Shown here in pieces: positions 1 through 9,104 of a stretch of 9,104 nt of DNA. Each line of letters opens with the position of its first letter. Within the stretch, counting starts at the first letter, position 1. Source of the stretch: Muribaculaceae bacterium (lineage in GTDB: Bacteria; Bacteroidota; Bacteroidia; Bacteroidales; Muribaculaceae); the NCBI GenBank assembly GCA_029057255.1, contig JAICZO010000053.1, positions 1 through 9,104 of the forward strand, read 5' to 3'. The notes beneath the pieces are model-generated. The model saw only the letters and a list, made by a program, of their open reading frames with translations, ran no database searches and had not been told where the DNA came from. The translations under genes and the position numbers were made by a program.

Positions 1-324
1 GCAGAGTATCGCATCGTGGCCTTCGGATCTATAGCCCGCATATGCCTCAAGGCAATTGAGGACGCCCGCGCTGCTGGTGTCAAGATAGGCATGATTCGCC
101 CAATAACCCTCTGGCCCTTCCCCTATGACCGGATTGCAAGCCTGGCCGAAAAGGTCAAAGGCATACTCACCGTCGAGCTGAACGCCGGACAGATGGTCGA
201 GGACGTACGCCTCGCTGTCGACGGCAAGGTGCCCGTAAGACACTTCGGACGCATGGGCGGCATCGTCCCCAACCCCGGAGAAGTTATCGACGCCCTCGGC
301 GAGCACTTCAACGTTAAATTCTAA
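1..324 (+). CDS. vorB: 2-oxoacid:ferredoxin oxidoreductase alpha subunit, C-terminal part (VorB/KorA type)
   Basis: Partial gene: the frame is open from base 1 and gives 107 residues before a TAA stop at 322-324, so the start and most of the protein lie upstream. The visible part matches the C-terminal Rossmann-like (transketolase C-terminal-like) domain of the alpha subunit, with a nucleotide-fold strand (IVAFGSIARI), the family-typical IGMIRPITLWPFP segment, and a VELNAGQM stretch near the end. In this family the alpha subunit pairs with the TPP-binding beta subunit and oxidises a 2-oxoacid plus CoA to acyl-CoA and CO2, reducing ferredoxin in the cytoplasm. The beta gene follows after 7 bases, so both are in one operon. 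Substrate (2-oxoglutarate or branched-chain 2-oxoacid) cannot be told from this fragment; Bacteroidales copies are usually labelled VorB. An internal ATG at 16 is not the real start. Confidence 0.88.
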   Translation, partial: AEYRIVAFGSIARICLKAIEDARAAGVKIGMIRPITLWPFPYDRIASLAEKVKGILTVELNAGQMVEDVRLAVDGKVPVRHFGRMGGIVPNPGEVIDALGEHFNVKF

Positions 325-331
325 GAGCGCT

Positions 332-1105
332 ATGAAAACCGAAGATATAATCCGTCCGGAAAACAAAGTATACTCGCGTCCGCGACTGCTCACCGACAAC
401 AACACACACTACTGCCCCGGCTGCAGCCACGGTGTAGTGCACAAGATAATTGCCGAGCTGCTCGACGAGATGGGTCTCGAAGACAAGGCTGTCGGCATCG
501 CCCCGGTAGGCTGCGCAGTATTCGCCTACAACTACATCGACATCGACTGGGTCGAAGCCGCTCACGGCAGAGCGCCCGCTCTCGCAACGGCGGCATCGCG
601 CCTCAACCCCGACAACCTCGTCTTCACATACCAGGGCGACGGTGACCTGTCGGCGATAGGCACAGCCGAGACAATACACGCCGCCAACCGCGGCGAGAAC
701 ATCGCGATAATCTTCATCAACAACGCCATCTACGGCATGACCGGCGGACAGATGGCTCCAACTACACTGCTGGGCATGAAGACCGCGACAACGCCCTACG
801 GCCGCCGCGCCGACCTCAACGGCTACCCCCTTGCCATAACAAACCTGCTGGCACAGCTTGACGGCACATGCTACGTCACCCGCCAGGCCGTACACACTGC
901 CGCTGCTGCCCGCAAGACTAAGGCCGCTATCAAGAAAGCATTCCAGAACGCCATCGCAAAACGCGGCACTTCTGTCGTCGAGATTGTATCGACCTGCAAC
1001 TCCGGCTGGAAGATGACTCCCGCGCAGTCTAACGACTGGATGGTGGAACACATGTTCGAGAAATATCCTCTCGGCGACCTCAAAAACGTCGAACCTCAAG
1101 CCTGA
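332..1105 (+). CDS. korB: 2-oxoacid:ferredoxin oxidoreductase beta subunit (TPP- and Fe-S-binding)
   Basis: This 257-residue protein is full length for the family. It is the catalytic half that binds thiamine pyrophosphate and passes electrons from the oxidised 2-oxoacid to ferredoxin. The TPP/Mg motif is clear: GDGD at residues 102-105 followed about 25 residues later by the Asn pair N130-N131 and the GMTGGQ segment at 135-140. CPGC (C28, C31), C61 and C222 are placed as expected for the four ligands of the proximal [4Fe-4S] cluster; that assignment is inferred from family structures. The start ATG lies 7 bases after the alpha stop and leads directly into the conserved N-terminus. Only a weak purine stretch (AAGAG) precedes it, as is common in Bacteroidota. 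The gamma gene follows after 9 bases. Family and subunit are secure; substrate (2-oxoglutarate versus 2-oxoisovalerate) is not. Confidence 0.93.
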   Translation: MKTEDIIRPENKVYSRPRLLTDNNTHYCPGCSHGVVHKIIAELLDEMGLEDKAVGIAPVGCAVFAYNYIDIDWVEAAHGRAPALATAASRLNPDNLVFTYQGDGDLSAIGTAETIHAANRGENIAIIFINNAIYGMTGGQMAPTTLLGMKTATTPYGRRADLNGYPLAITNLLAQLDGTCYVTRQAVHTAAAARKTKAAIKKAFQNAIAKRGTSVVEIVSTCNSGWKMTPAQSNDWMVEHMFEKYPLGDLKNVEPQA

Positions 1106-1114
1106 CACCCAATT

Positions 1115-1648
1115 ATGAAAGAAGAAATAGTTATAGCCGGATTCGGCGGACAAGGTGTCCTCTCAATGGGCAAGATTCTCGCCTACGCCGGACTGATGGA
1201 CAATCTCGAAGTGACATGGATGCCTTCGTACGGACCCGAACAGCGAGGCGGTACTGCCAACGTGACCGTAATCGTTTCTGACAGCCCGATCAGCTCGCCC
1301 GTGCTCGACATGTTCGACACCGCTGTCGTGCTCAACCAGCAGAGCCTCGACAAATTCGAGAGCAAGGTAAAACCCGGCGGCACTCTCATCTATGACCCCT
1401 CGGGCATACACCGCCTCCCCGAGCGCACCGACATCAACGTCGTGCCCGTCGACGCCATGTCTGCCGCCATCGAGCTGAACAACTCCAAGACATACAACAT
1501 GATTCTGCTCGGCGCGCTCCTCAAGTGCCGCCCCATCGTGGCCATCGACGCCGTGCTCCGCGGCCTCAAGAAGACTCTGCCCGAGCGTCACCACCACCTG
1601 CTGCCTCTCAACGAGCAGGCTCTGCAGAAAGGCATGGCCTTAGTCTGA
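1115..1648 (+). CDS. korC: 2-oxoacid:ferredoxin oxidoreductase gamma subunit
   Basis: A 177-residue protein of the pyruvate/ketoisovalerate oxidoreductase catalytic (gamma) domain family, normal in length. The diagnostic features are the N-terminal glycine-rich turn GFGGQG (residues 9-14) and the SYGPEQRGGTANV block (38-50), both typical of KorC/PorG/VorC proteins. The gamma domain completes the alpha-beta-gamma complex and contributes to CoA handling in related enzymes. It is the last gene of the operon, starting 9 bases after korB, and is followed within 30 bases by a strong hairpin terminator. No ferredoxin-like delta subunit follows; in Bacteroidales a small 4Fe-4S protein usually precedes the alpha gene, which would lie outside the window. 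No good Shine-Dalgarno is visible before the ATG (the upstream bases are CACCCAATT). Confidence 0.92.
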   Translation: MKEEIVIAGFGGQGVLSMGKILAYAGLMDNLEVTWMPSYGPEQRGGTANVTVIVSDSPISSPVLDMFDTAVVLNQQSLDKFESKVKPGGTLIYDPSGIHRLPERTDINVVPVDAMSAAIELNNSKTYNMILLGALLKCRPIVAIDAVLRGLKKTLPERHHHLLPLNEQALQKGMALV

Positions 1649-1675
1649 CATCACACACCCTACTTCATAACACGC

Positions 1676-1712
1676 AGGAGGCTGTCCACCGATGGACAGC
1701 CTCCTCATTTTT
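1676..1712 (+). terminator. Rho-independent terminator of the oxidoreductase operon
   Basis: A perfect 13-bp inverted repeat, AGGAGGCTGTCCA at 1676-1688 and TGGACAGCCTCCT at 1693-1705, closes on a 4-base loop (CCGA). It is followed by CA and then a run of five T residues and TC on the plus strand. It starts 27 bases after the korC stop and lies between two convergent operons. On the minus strand the same hairpin sits 28 bases beyond the hutI stop but is preceded by the A-run and has no T-run after it. It is therefore a good plus-strand terminator and at best a weak or RNA-stabilising one for the hut transcript. Confidence 0.88.
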
Positions 1713-1733
1713 CTATATAGCCTGTATGTAGTG

Positions 1734-2975
1734 TCAGCTTACCTTGCGTCCGCGGACATAGACGTCGCTTATCCACGGCGTGGTATAGGCATAGGGGATG
1801 AATGCCAGCGAGGGCACCGGGCGTGTGATGACAAACGAGGCATCACGGCCGGGAGCGAGCGCGCCGGCGACATCGCCCAGACCCATTGCGGCAGCGCCGT
1901 TGACGGTGCAGGCGGCGAGAGCCTCCTCGGGCGTCAGCTTCATCTTTATGCAGCCGAGCGCCCACACCATGCGCATGTCGCCCGAGGGCGATGAACCGGG
2001 GTTGTAGTCACTCGCCAGGGCGACGGTAAGTCCGGCGTCGACAGCACGGCGGGCAGGAGCGTAAGGCATGCCGAGGAAGAACGAGGCGCCGGGCAGCATC
2101 GTGGCCACCGTGGAGCCGTGACGCAGCACTTCGATTTCTTCGTCGCCCATGCGCTCGAGATGGTCGACCGACAGAGCGTTGTGGCGGCAGCCCACCTGCA
2201 CGCCGCCCGAGCAGGCAAGCTCGTTGGCGTGTATCTTGGGGAGCATGCCGTAGCGCGCGGCCGCCGTGAGGATGCGGTCAGTCTCGTCGACGGTGAAGAA
2301 GCCTTCGTCGCAGAACACGTCCACATAGTCGGCAAGACCCTCGGCGGCAACAGCGGGCAGCATGTCGGCGATGAGCATGTCGACATACTCCGACTGACGG
2401 CCCACATAGGCGCGACCCACGGCATGGGCGCCGAGGAAGGTAATCCTGACACGCGCGGGCACAGCCTCGCGGATGCGTGCCGCCACCCTGAGCATCTTGA
2501 GCTCGTCAGCCACGGTCAGGCCGTAGCCGCTCTTTATCTCCATCGCGCCCGTACCCTTGGCCATCATCTCGCGGGCACGCTCGACCGACTGGCGGAAGAG
2601 CTCGTCCTCCGGCGTATCGTGTAGACGGTCGGCCGAGTTAAGGATACCGCCGCCGCGGCGTGCTATCTCCTCATAGCTCAGTCCGTTTATTTTGTCGAGG
2701 AACTCGCCGTCGCGAGTGCCGGCATAGACGATATGGGTGTGCGAGTCGCAGAAAGCGGGCACGACATAGCCGCCGCGGGCGTCAACTACTTCGTGGCGGG
2801 CAAGCATGGCGGGGTCGAGCGACGACATAGGCCCGATGGCCTCTATGGTGCCGTCGGCGGCGGTGCTCATCCACACATCGGTGAGCACTGGCGCCGCCTT
2901 CATGGCCGGACCCGACAGACGCGAGGTCGACGGAGCCACGGCCATGTGCAGTTGTGCGATATTCAGCAGCAGCAT
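1734..2975 (-). CDS. hutI: Imidazolonepropionase (histidine degradation, third step)
   Basis: This 413-residue protein of the amidohydrolase superfamily hydrolyses 4-imidazolone-5-propionate to N-formimino-L-glutamate. The metal-site residues of the family are visible: the HxH pair H79/H81 in DSHTHIVYAGTR, H249 in KIHANE, and D323 in ASDYNPGSSP. H184 (LGAH) and the DH pair 271-272 are also conserved. Length is normal (about 400-415). The chosen ATG overlaps the 3' end of hutH by 13 bases. The residues it adds (LLLNIAQL) match the usual N-terminal strand of HutI, which argues against starting at the internal Met11. It is the last gene of the hut operon, and its product feeds FtcD, encoded first in the same operon. 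No SD is seen upstream; translation is probably coupled to hutH. Confidence 0.95.
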   Translation of the reverse strand: MLLLNIAQLHMAVAPSTSRLSGPAMKAAPVLTDVWMSTAADGTIEAIGPMSSLDPAMLARHEVVDARGGYVVPAFCDSHTHIVYAGTRDGEFLDKINGLSYEEIARRGGGILNSADRLHDTPEDELFRQSVERAREMMAKGTGAMEIKSGYGLTVADELKMLRVAARIREAVPARVRITFLGAHAVGRAYVGRQSEYVDMLIADMLPAVAAEGLADYVDVFCDEGFFTVDETDRILTAAARYGMLPKIHANELACSGGVQVGCRHNALSVDHLERMGDEEIEVLRHGSTVATMLPGASFFLGMPYAPARRAVDAGLTVALASDYNPGSSPSGDMRMVWALGCIKMKLTPEEALAACTVNGAAAMGLGDVAGALAPGRDASFVITRPVPSLAFIPYAYTTPWISDVYVRGRKVS

Positions 2976-4445
2976 GACTCGACAAATTTAACAGACTCGG
3001 CGATATAGGGAGTCATCACAGTGTCGACGTCGATGAATGGTACCTTCTTGCGGAAGTCGGCGTGCATGCCTTCGACTGTCGCCGACGACCTGGCCGGACG
3101 GCGGAAGTCAAGCGCCTGTGCGGCGGTGAAAAGCTCGATGCCGAGAACGCGCGCGGTGTTGTTGACAACACGCAGCAGCTTCGTGGCCGAGTTGGCACCC
3201 ATCGACACATGGTCCTCCTGACCCTGCGAAGAGGGTATCGAGTCGCAGCTCGTGGGCCAGCAGAGACCCTTGCTCTGGTTGACAACCGAAGCCGCGGCAT
3301 ACTGCGTAATCATGAAGCCGCTGTTGAGACCGGGCTTGGCGACAAGGAACGAAGGCAGGCCGCGGGTGCCGCCGATAAGCTTGTAGATACGGCGCTCCGA
3401 GATGTTGGACAGCTCGGTCATGGCCACGGCGAGGAAGTCCATCGGCAGGGCTATAGGCTCGCCGTGGAAGTTGCCGGCCGACACGATGATGTCGTCGTCG
3501 GGGAATATGGTGGGGTTGTCTGTCGGGCTGTTGATTTCGTCCTCGAGGACTGCTGCCGCATAGTTGACAGTGTCGAGCACGCCGCCGTGAACCTGCGGTA
3601 TGCAACGGAACGAGTAGGGGTCCTGCACATGCTCCTTGCGGCGCTTGATAAGCTCGCTGCCCTCGAGAAGGGCGCGCATGTCAGCTGCCACTTCGATCTG
3701 TCCGGGATGATGGCGCACCTCGTTGACCTGCGGGCCGAAAGGCTCGATGCGGCCGTCGAATGCGTCGAGCGACATGGCGGCGATGCGGTTGGCGGCCTTC
3801 ATGAGGCGCTTTGCGCGACACACCGCCCATACGCCGTGAGCCGACATGAACTGTGTGCCGTTGAGCAGCGCCAGGCCCTCTTTCGACATCAGCTGCACAG
3901 GCTCCCAGCCCTTCTCGGCAAGCACTTCCGATGCGGGGCGGATGCTGCCGCCATACAGCACTTCGCCGAGGCCGAGCAGCGGCAGGCACATGTTGGCAAG
4001 CGGAGCGAGGTCGCCCGAAGCACCGAGCGAGCCCTGCTGATAGACCACCGGCAGCACGTCGTTGTTGAAGAAATCGACCAGACGCTCCACTGTCGACAGC
4101 TGAACGCCCGAGTTGCCGTAGCTGAGCGACTGTATCTTCAGCAGAAGCATCATCTTGACGACTTCCGGCTCGACACGCTCTCCCACGCCGCAGGCATGCG
4201 ACATGACGAGATTGCTCTGGAGCTGCGACAGGTCGTCGGCACTGATCGAGATGTTGCACAGCGACCCGAAGCCGGTGGTGATACCGTAGACAGGCTCGCT
4301 GCACGACTCTATCTTGCGGTCGAGATACTCGCGGCAGCGGCTTATCAGGCCGCGCACTTCCTCGCCGAGGGCGATGTGCGTGCCGCTTTCAACTATTCTA
4401 CAAGCCTCTTCGATGCTGAGGCGGGCAGTGGATATTTCGTGAACC

Positions 4446-4453
<8 letters not shown>
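2963..4453 (-). CDS. hutH: Histidine ammonia-lyase (first step of histidine degradation)
   Basis: A 496-residue aromatic amino acid lyase that removes ammonia from L-histidine to give trans-urocanate. The Ala-Ser-Gly triad that cyclises into the MIO electrophile is at residues 145-147 within GSLGASGDLAPL. Other active-site residues known from the Pseudomonas enzyme are in place: Y56 (VYGITTGFG), H86 (SHACG), N198 (LLNGTQ), Y280 and R283 (DPYSFR), F329 (GNFHGEP) and E413 (QEDHVSMG). Length is close to the family norm of about 510. The start overlaps the hutU stop by 8 bases, and its 3' end overlaps the hutI start by 13. The C-terminus ends in three consecutive cysteines encoded inside that overlap; these lie outside the catalytic core. 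The active site looks intact, so a working enzyme is expected. A tyrosine or phenylalanine lyase is unlikely given SHACG and the hut context. Confidence 0.96.
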
Positions 4454-6463
<2,010 letters not shown>

Positions 6464-6467
<4 letters not shown>

Positions 6468-8173
6468 ACAGCTTCTATTTTGGAGTCTACAATTTCAAGA
6501 ACTTTTTCTTCGGCCTCGCGGGCGGCGTCGGCGGCGAACTGACCCTCAGCCACAAGCTTGCGGGCGCGCTCCTTGTCGCGGAGGCCGGCGGCGTTGATGC
6601 GCACGTTGAGCAGGGCGCCGCGGACGGCGGCACGTGCGGCGAGAGCGCCCACACCGGCATCGCTTACCGACGCGGGATTGCCCTGGCTTGCCACAGCCTC
6701 GAGCAGACCGAATGTCTCGAGGGCGGCGTGGACAGTCTTCAGAGGCACTTCACAGGCATAGAGCGTTGCGGCCTCGAGAGCCTCGGCACGGGCCTGCTTC
6801 TCCTCGTCGGTGCCCTTGGGCATGGCGAAGACGGCCATGATGCGGTTGAAGGCCTCGGTGTCCTCGTCGACAAGATGCAGCAGACGCTCCATAAGAGCCT
6901 GGCCTTTCTCGGCAAGGTCGGAGAATTCTTCCCAGCGCTCATCCCATCCGGCCTTATGCGACGAGAGATTGGCCACCATAGTGCCGAGGGCGGCGGCGAG
7001 GGCGCCCATGTATGCCGAGATAGAGCCGCCGCCGGGAGCGGGCGACTCTGATGCTGTCTCCTCGGCGAAACCGAGGCAGGTCATGTCGACGAGCTTTTTC
7101 TGCCCGGCCTCTTCGGCCTCGAGCAGATACTCGATGATTTTCTCCGACGCCTCGAAGGGCTTGAGCTCGTCAAGACCCATCGACTTGACAGCCATGCGCA
7201 CAATCTCGCGCTCGGGGATGCCGAGCGAGCGCTGCTGCTTGCGCAGGAAGTGCTTGCCGGCCTCGACGATGGCCTTCTTGGGCACGAGACCGACAATCTC
7301 GGTGCCGGTCACGCGGATGCCTCGGGCAGCTGCCGCACGGCACACTTCGTCGAAGGCGACGTGGAGCGGTGTGGCATTGGTGTCGGTGATGTTCATCGAC
7401 ACCTGGGCGATGCCGTACTCGTCGATATACCAGCCGATGGCCTTGGTGCCCTTGAGCGTGCCGGGTATCATGACCGGCTTGCCGTTCTCGTCCTTGAGCG
7501 GCTTGCCGGTGAGCTTGCCGCCTTCGCGGGCGGGACGGCCTTTCTCGCGGACGTCGAACGCTATGGCGTTGGCGCGGCGGGTCGATGTGGTGTTGAGATT
7601 GAAGTTGACGGCGATGAGGAAGTCGCGGGCGCCGACAGTGGTAGCGCCGGTGCGGGCAACGTCTTCGTCATAGGGGCGGTCGCCGAAGTCCGGAGCCTTG
7701 CCGGGGTGGTTCATCTTCTCGGGAAGAGCCTCGTACTCGCCGGCACGGCACACGGCAAGGTTCTTGCGCTCGGGCACAAAAGCCGCGGCCTCGTAGCAGT
7801 AAGTCGGGATATTAAGCTCCGACGAGATACGCTCGGCAAGCTTGCGCGACAGCTCGGCACACTCCTCGAGAGTAACACCCGACACAGGGATGAGCGGGCA
7901 AACGTCGGTGGCACCCATGCGGGGGTGAGCACCGTGGTGGTGACGCATGTCGATTAGCTCGGCGGCACGTCTGACGCCTCTGAAAGCAGCCTCGACGACG
8001 GCCTCGGGCGAGCCTACAAAAGTCACTACCGTGCGGTTGGTGGCCACGCCGGGATCGACGTCAAGCAGTTTGACACCTTCGACCGACTCAATGGCGCCGG
8101 TTATACTGTTTATCACATTCATATCGCGGCCTTCGCTGAAATTGGGCACGCACTCTATGATTCGTTTTTCCAT
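6464..8173 (-). CDS. ftcD: Bifunctional glutamate formimidoyltransferase / formimidoyl-THF cyclodeaminase
   Basis: A 569-residue two-domain fusion. Residues about 1-320 form the formimidoyltransferase, beginning with the family-typical IIECVPNFSEG and carrying DMRHHHGAHPRMG (76-87), whose H83 corresponds to the catalytic histidine of animal FTCD. Residues about 355-569 form the cyclodeaminase, with SPAPGGGS (377-384) and NPASVSDAGVGALAARAA (499-516). The first activity moves the formimino group of formiminoglutamate to tetrahydrofolate, releasing glutamate. The second releases ammonia and gives 5,10-methenyl-THF. Length is near that of animal FTCD (541). This architecture replaces the HutG or HutF-HutG routes. 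It is the first gene of the hut operon, with a promoter box about 30 bases upstream, and its TGA overlaps the hutU ATG. The start is the only Met before the conserved N-terminus; no SD is visible. Confidence 0.95.
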
Positions 8174-8308
8174 CTGATCAGACTTGGTTTATGTATCGCC
8201 ACAAAAATACAATTTTTTTTTGATAGAAGAAGCGCTATTTTCAGGTCTTGACTGTAATAAAAATTCATTTTTTGCGTCTAACTAATCAAACAAGTCATTT
8301 TTCACACA
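8174..8308. other. AT-rich divergent intergenic region between ftcD and the ABC transporter gene
   Basis: These 135 bases separate two divergently transcribed genes and are far richer in A+T than the flanking genes. A run of nine T occurs at 8213-8221. The minus-strand -7 box for the hut operon lies at 8202-8209. An eight-base direct repeat, TCATTTTT, occurs at 8265-8272 and again at 8295-8302, exactly 30 bases apart. Short palindromes CTGATCAG (8174-8181) and AGCGCT (8231-8236) are present but too short to weigh much. I found no convincing plus-strand TAnnTTTG box for the ABC gene, no riboswitch fold and no terminator hairpin. Confidence 0.6.
8202..8209 (-). promoter_or_regulatory. Candidate Bacteroidota -7 box of the hut operon promoter
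   Basis: Read on the minus strand, these bases are TATTTTTG, an exact match to the Bacteroidota primary sigma factor -7 consensus TAnnTTTG. A -33 TTTG at the usual 19-21 base distance is not present; the nearest candidate is TTCT (minus strand 8231-8228, 18-base spacer), so the -33 match is weak. Transcription would start near 8194-8197 and leave a leader of about 21-24 nt before the ftcD ATG. The position just upstream of the operon's first gene supports the call, but a T-rich background makes chance matches possible. Confidence 0.5.
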
Positions 8309-9104
8309 ATGGATTATATTCTGACTGCCGAAAATATCACCAAAGACTTCACCGGACACCGCGCCCTCGACGACGTGTCGATAGCTGTCCCCCGAGGCAA
8401 GGTATACGGCCTGCTCGGCCCCAACGGCGCCGGCAAGACAACTCTCATCCGCATCATCAACCACATAACCGCCCCCGACCGCGGGCAGGTAATCTTCGAC
8501 GGACACCCCCTGACCGCCGACGATGTCTTCAGCATCGGGTACCTCCCCGAGGAGCGCGGACTATACAAGAAAATGAAAGTCGGCGACCAGGCCTTATTCT
8601 TCGCCCGCCTCAAGGGCCTCGGCAAAAAAGAAGCCGAGCAGGCGCTGAGGGCATGGTTCGAAAAACTCGAAATCACCGAGTGGTGGGACAAGAAAGTCGA
8701 GGAGCTTTCCAAAGGCATGGCACAGAAAGTGCAGTTCATCGTCACCGTCCTCCACAACCCCAAGCTGCTCATCTTCGACGAGCCGTTCTCAGGTTTCGAC
8801 CCCATCAACGCAGGCGTCCTCAAGCGCGAGATACTCGCCCTGCGCGACAGTGGTGCCACGGTGATATTCTCAACCCACAACATGGGCAGCGTCGAGGAGC
8901 TCTGCGACGAGATATCGCTCATCAACCGCTCGCGCAACATCCTCAGCGGCTCGGTGCGTGACATCCGAGAGCAATTCGCCGACAACCGCTACGCCCTCGC
9001 ATACGTCGGCAACCCCGACGCACTGCGCGCAGCCGTAGCTCCGATGTGCGCCACCTTCGACACCGGCGCCATCGACACCGACGGCAACGCCACCGTCACC
9101 GTCA
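8309..9104 (+). CDS. ABC transporter ATP-binding protein, NatA/ABC-2 type (3' end beyond window)
   Basis: Partial at the window end: 265 codons are visible with no stop, and related proteins are about 300 residues. My translation starts MDYILTAENITKDF. It carries Walker A GPNGAGKTT (37-45), a Q-loop region with IGYLPEERGLY (77-86) as in NatA-type sodium/drug efflux ATPases, the signature LSKGM (133-137), Walker B LLIFDEP (153-159), the D-loop SGFDP and the switch histidine H190 (STHNM). Residues from about 215 on fit the C-terminal extension found in this subfamily (DUF4162-like). It would power an ABC-2 type permease, probably encoded just downstream and not visible here. The cargo cannot be inferred; sodium export is only the name-giving case. 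It is transcribed away from the hut operon, so a role in histidine uptake is unlikely: this is an exporter-type ATPase and no binding protein is seen. Confidence 0.9.
   Translation, partial: MDYILTAENITKDFTGHRALDDVSIAVPRGKVYGLLGPNGAGKTTLIRIINHITAPDRGQVIFDGHPLTADDVFSIGYLPEERGLYKKMKVGDQALFFARLKGLGKKEAEQALRAWFEKLEITEWWDKKVEELSKGMAQKVQFIVTVLHNPKLLIFDEPFSGFDPINAGVLKREILALRDSGATVIFSTHNMGSVEELCDEISLINRSRNILSGSVRDIREQFADNRYALAYVGNPDALRAAVAPMCATFDTGAIDTDGNATVTV

Noticed and set aside
314..1153. 279-codon minus-strand frame opposite korB
   Set aside because: Cys-, Val- and Gly-rich shadow of korB; the plus strand carries the TPP motif and Fe-S cysteines.
1692..1994. 100-codon plus-strand frame starting inside the terminator, with a hydrophobic N-terminus
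   Set aside because: It begins in the terminator stem and runs antisense into the hutI 3' end; the hydrophobic start is a product of the T-rich tail, with no coding support.
6810..7957. 287- and 235-codon plus-strand frames antisense to ftcD
   Set aside because: No recognisable domain and Ser/Arg- or Gly/Val-rich composition; the opposite strand encodes both FTCD domains without interruption.
8213..8221. Run of nine T as a terminator
   Set aside because: There is no stable GC-rich hairpin just before it on the plus strand, and it lies between divergent genes where no transcript should end.
8705..8719. ABC signature LSKGM instead of LSGGQ as a possible defect
   Set aside because: This variant is usual in the NatA-type subfamily, and Walker A, Walker B, D-loop and switch histidine are all intact.
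8248..8961. 237-codon plus-strand frame starting before the ABC gene
   Set aside because: It overlaps the ABC ATPase in another frame and is dominated by Arg, Pro, Gln and His; the Walker A, signature and Walker B motifs are in the frame starting at 8309.

Overview
The window reads as an ordinary, GC-rich piece of a Bacteroidota chromosome, most likely a gut-type Bacteroidales. The evidence is the protein types (long-form urocanate hydratase, a VorB/KorB/KorC-style 2-oxoacid:ferredoxin oxidoreductase), the lack of clear Shine-Dalgarno sequences, and one exact Bacteroidota-type -7 promoter box (TAnnTTTG) upstream of the large operon. Genus cannot be decided from what is visible. It is densely coding. 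The only gaps are 7 and 9 bases inside the first operon, 85 bases between convergent operons and 135 bases between divergent genes. No RNA genes, CRISPR arrays, insertion sequences or prophage genes were seen.

Region 1 (1-1648, plus strand): the end of an operon encoding a ferredoxin-dependent 2-oxoacid oxidoreductase. It holds the C-terminal part of the alpha subunit (VorB/KorA type), the complete TPP/Fe-S beta subunit (KorB) and the complete gamma subunit (KorC). A 13-bp perfect hairpin followed by T residues (1676-1712) ends this operon.

Region 2 (1734-8173, minus strand): a complete four-gene histidine degradation operon, transcribed ftcD-hutU-hutH-hutI. All its junctions overlap (4, 8 and 13 bases), so the genes are probably translationally coupled. 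HutH deaminates histidine to urocanate, HutU hydrates it to imidazolonepropionate, and HutI opens the ring to formiminoglutamate. A bifunctional FtcD fusion then moves the formimino group to tetrahydrofolate and deaminates it, giving glutamate, ammonia and 5,10-methenyl-THF. This is the folate-dependent, animal-style branch. No hutG, hutF, regulator or transporter lies in the window.

Region 3 (8174-9104): an AT-rich divergent intergenic region carrying the presumed hut promoter, then an ABC-2/NatA-type transporter ATPase on the plus strand that runs off the window end.

The histidine pathway yields glutamate, which deamination would turn into 2-oxoglutarate, a possible substrate of the neighbouring oxidoreductase. 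That link is suggestive only: the two operons are convergent and separately terminated. I found no sign of an undescribed system; the findings below are modest.
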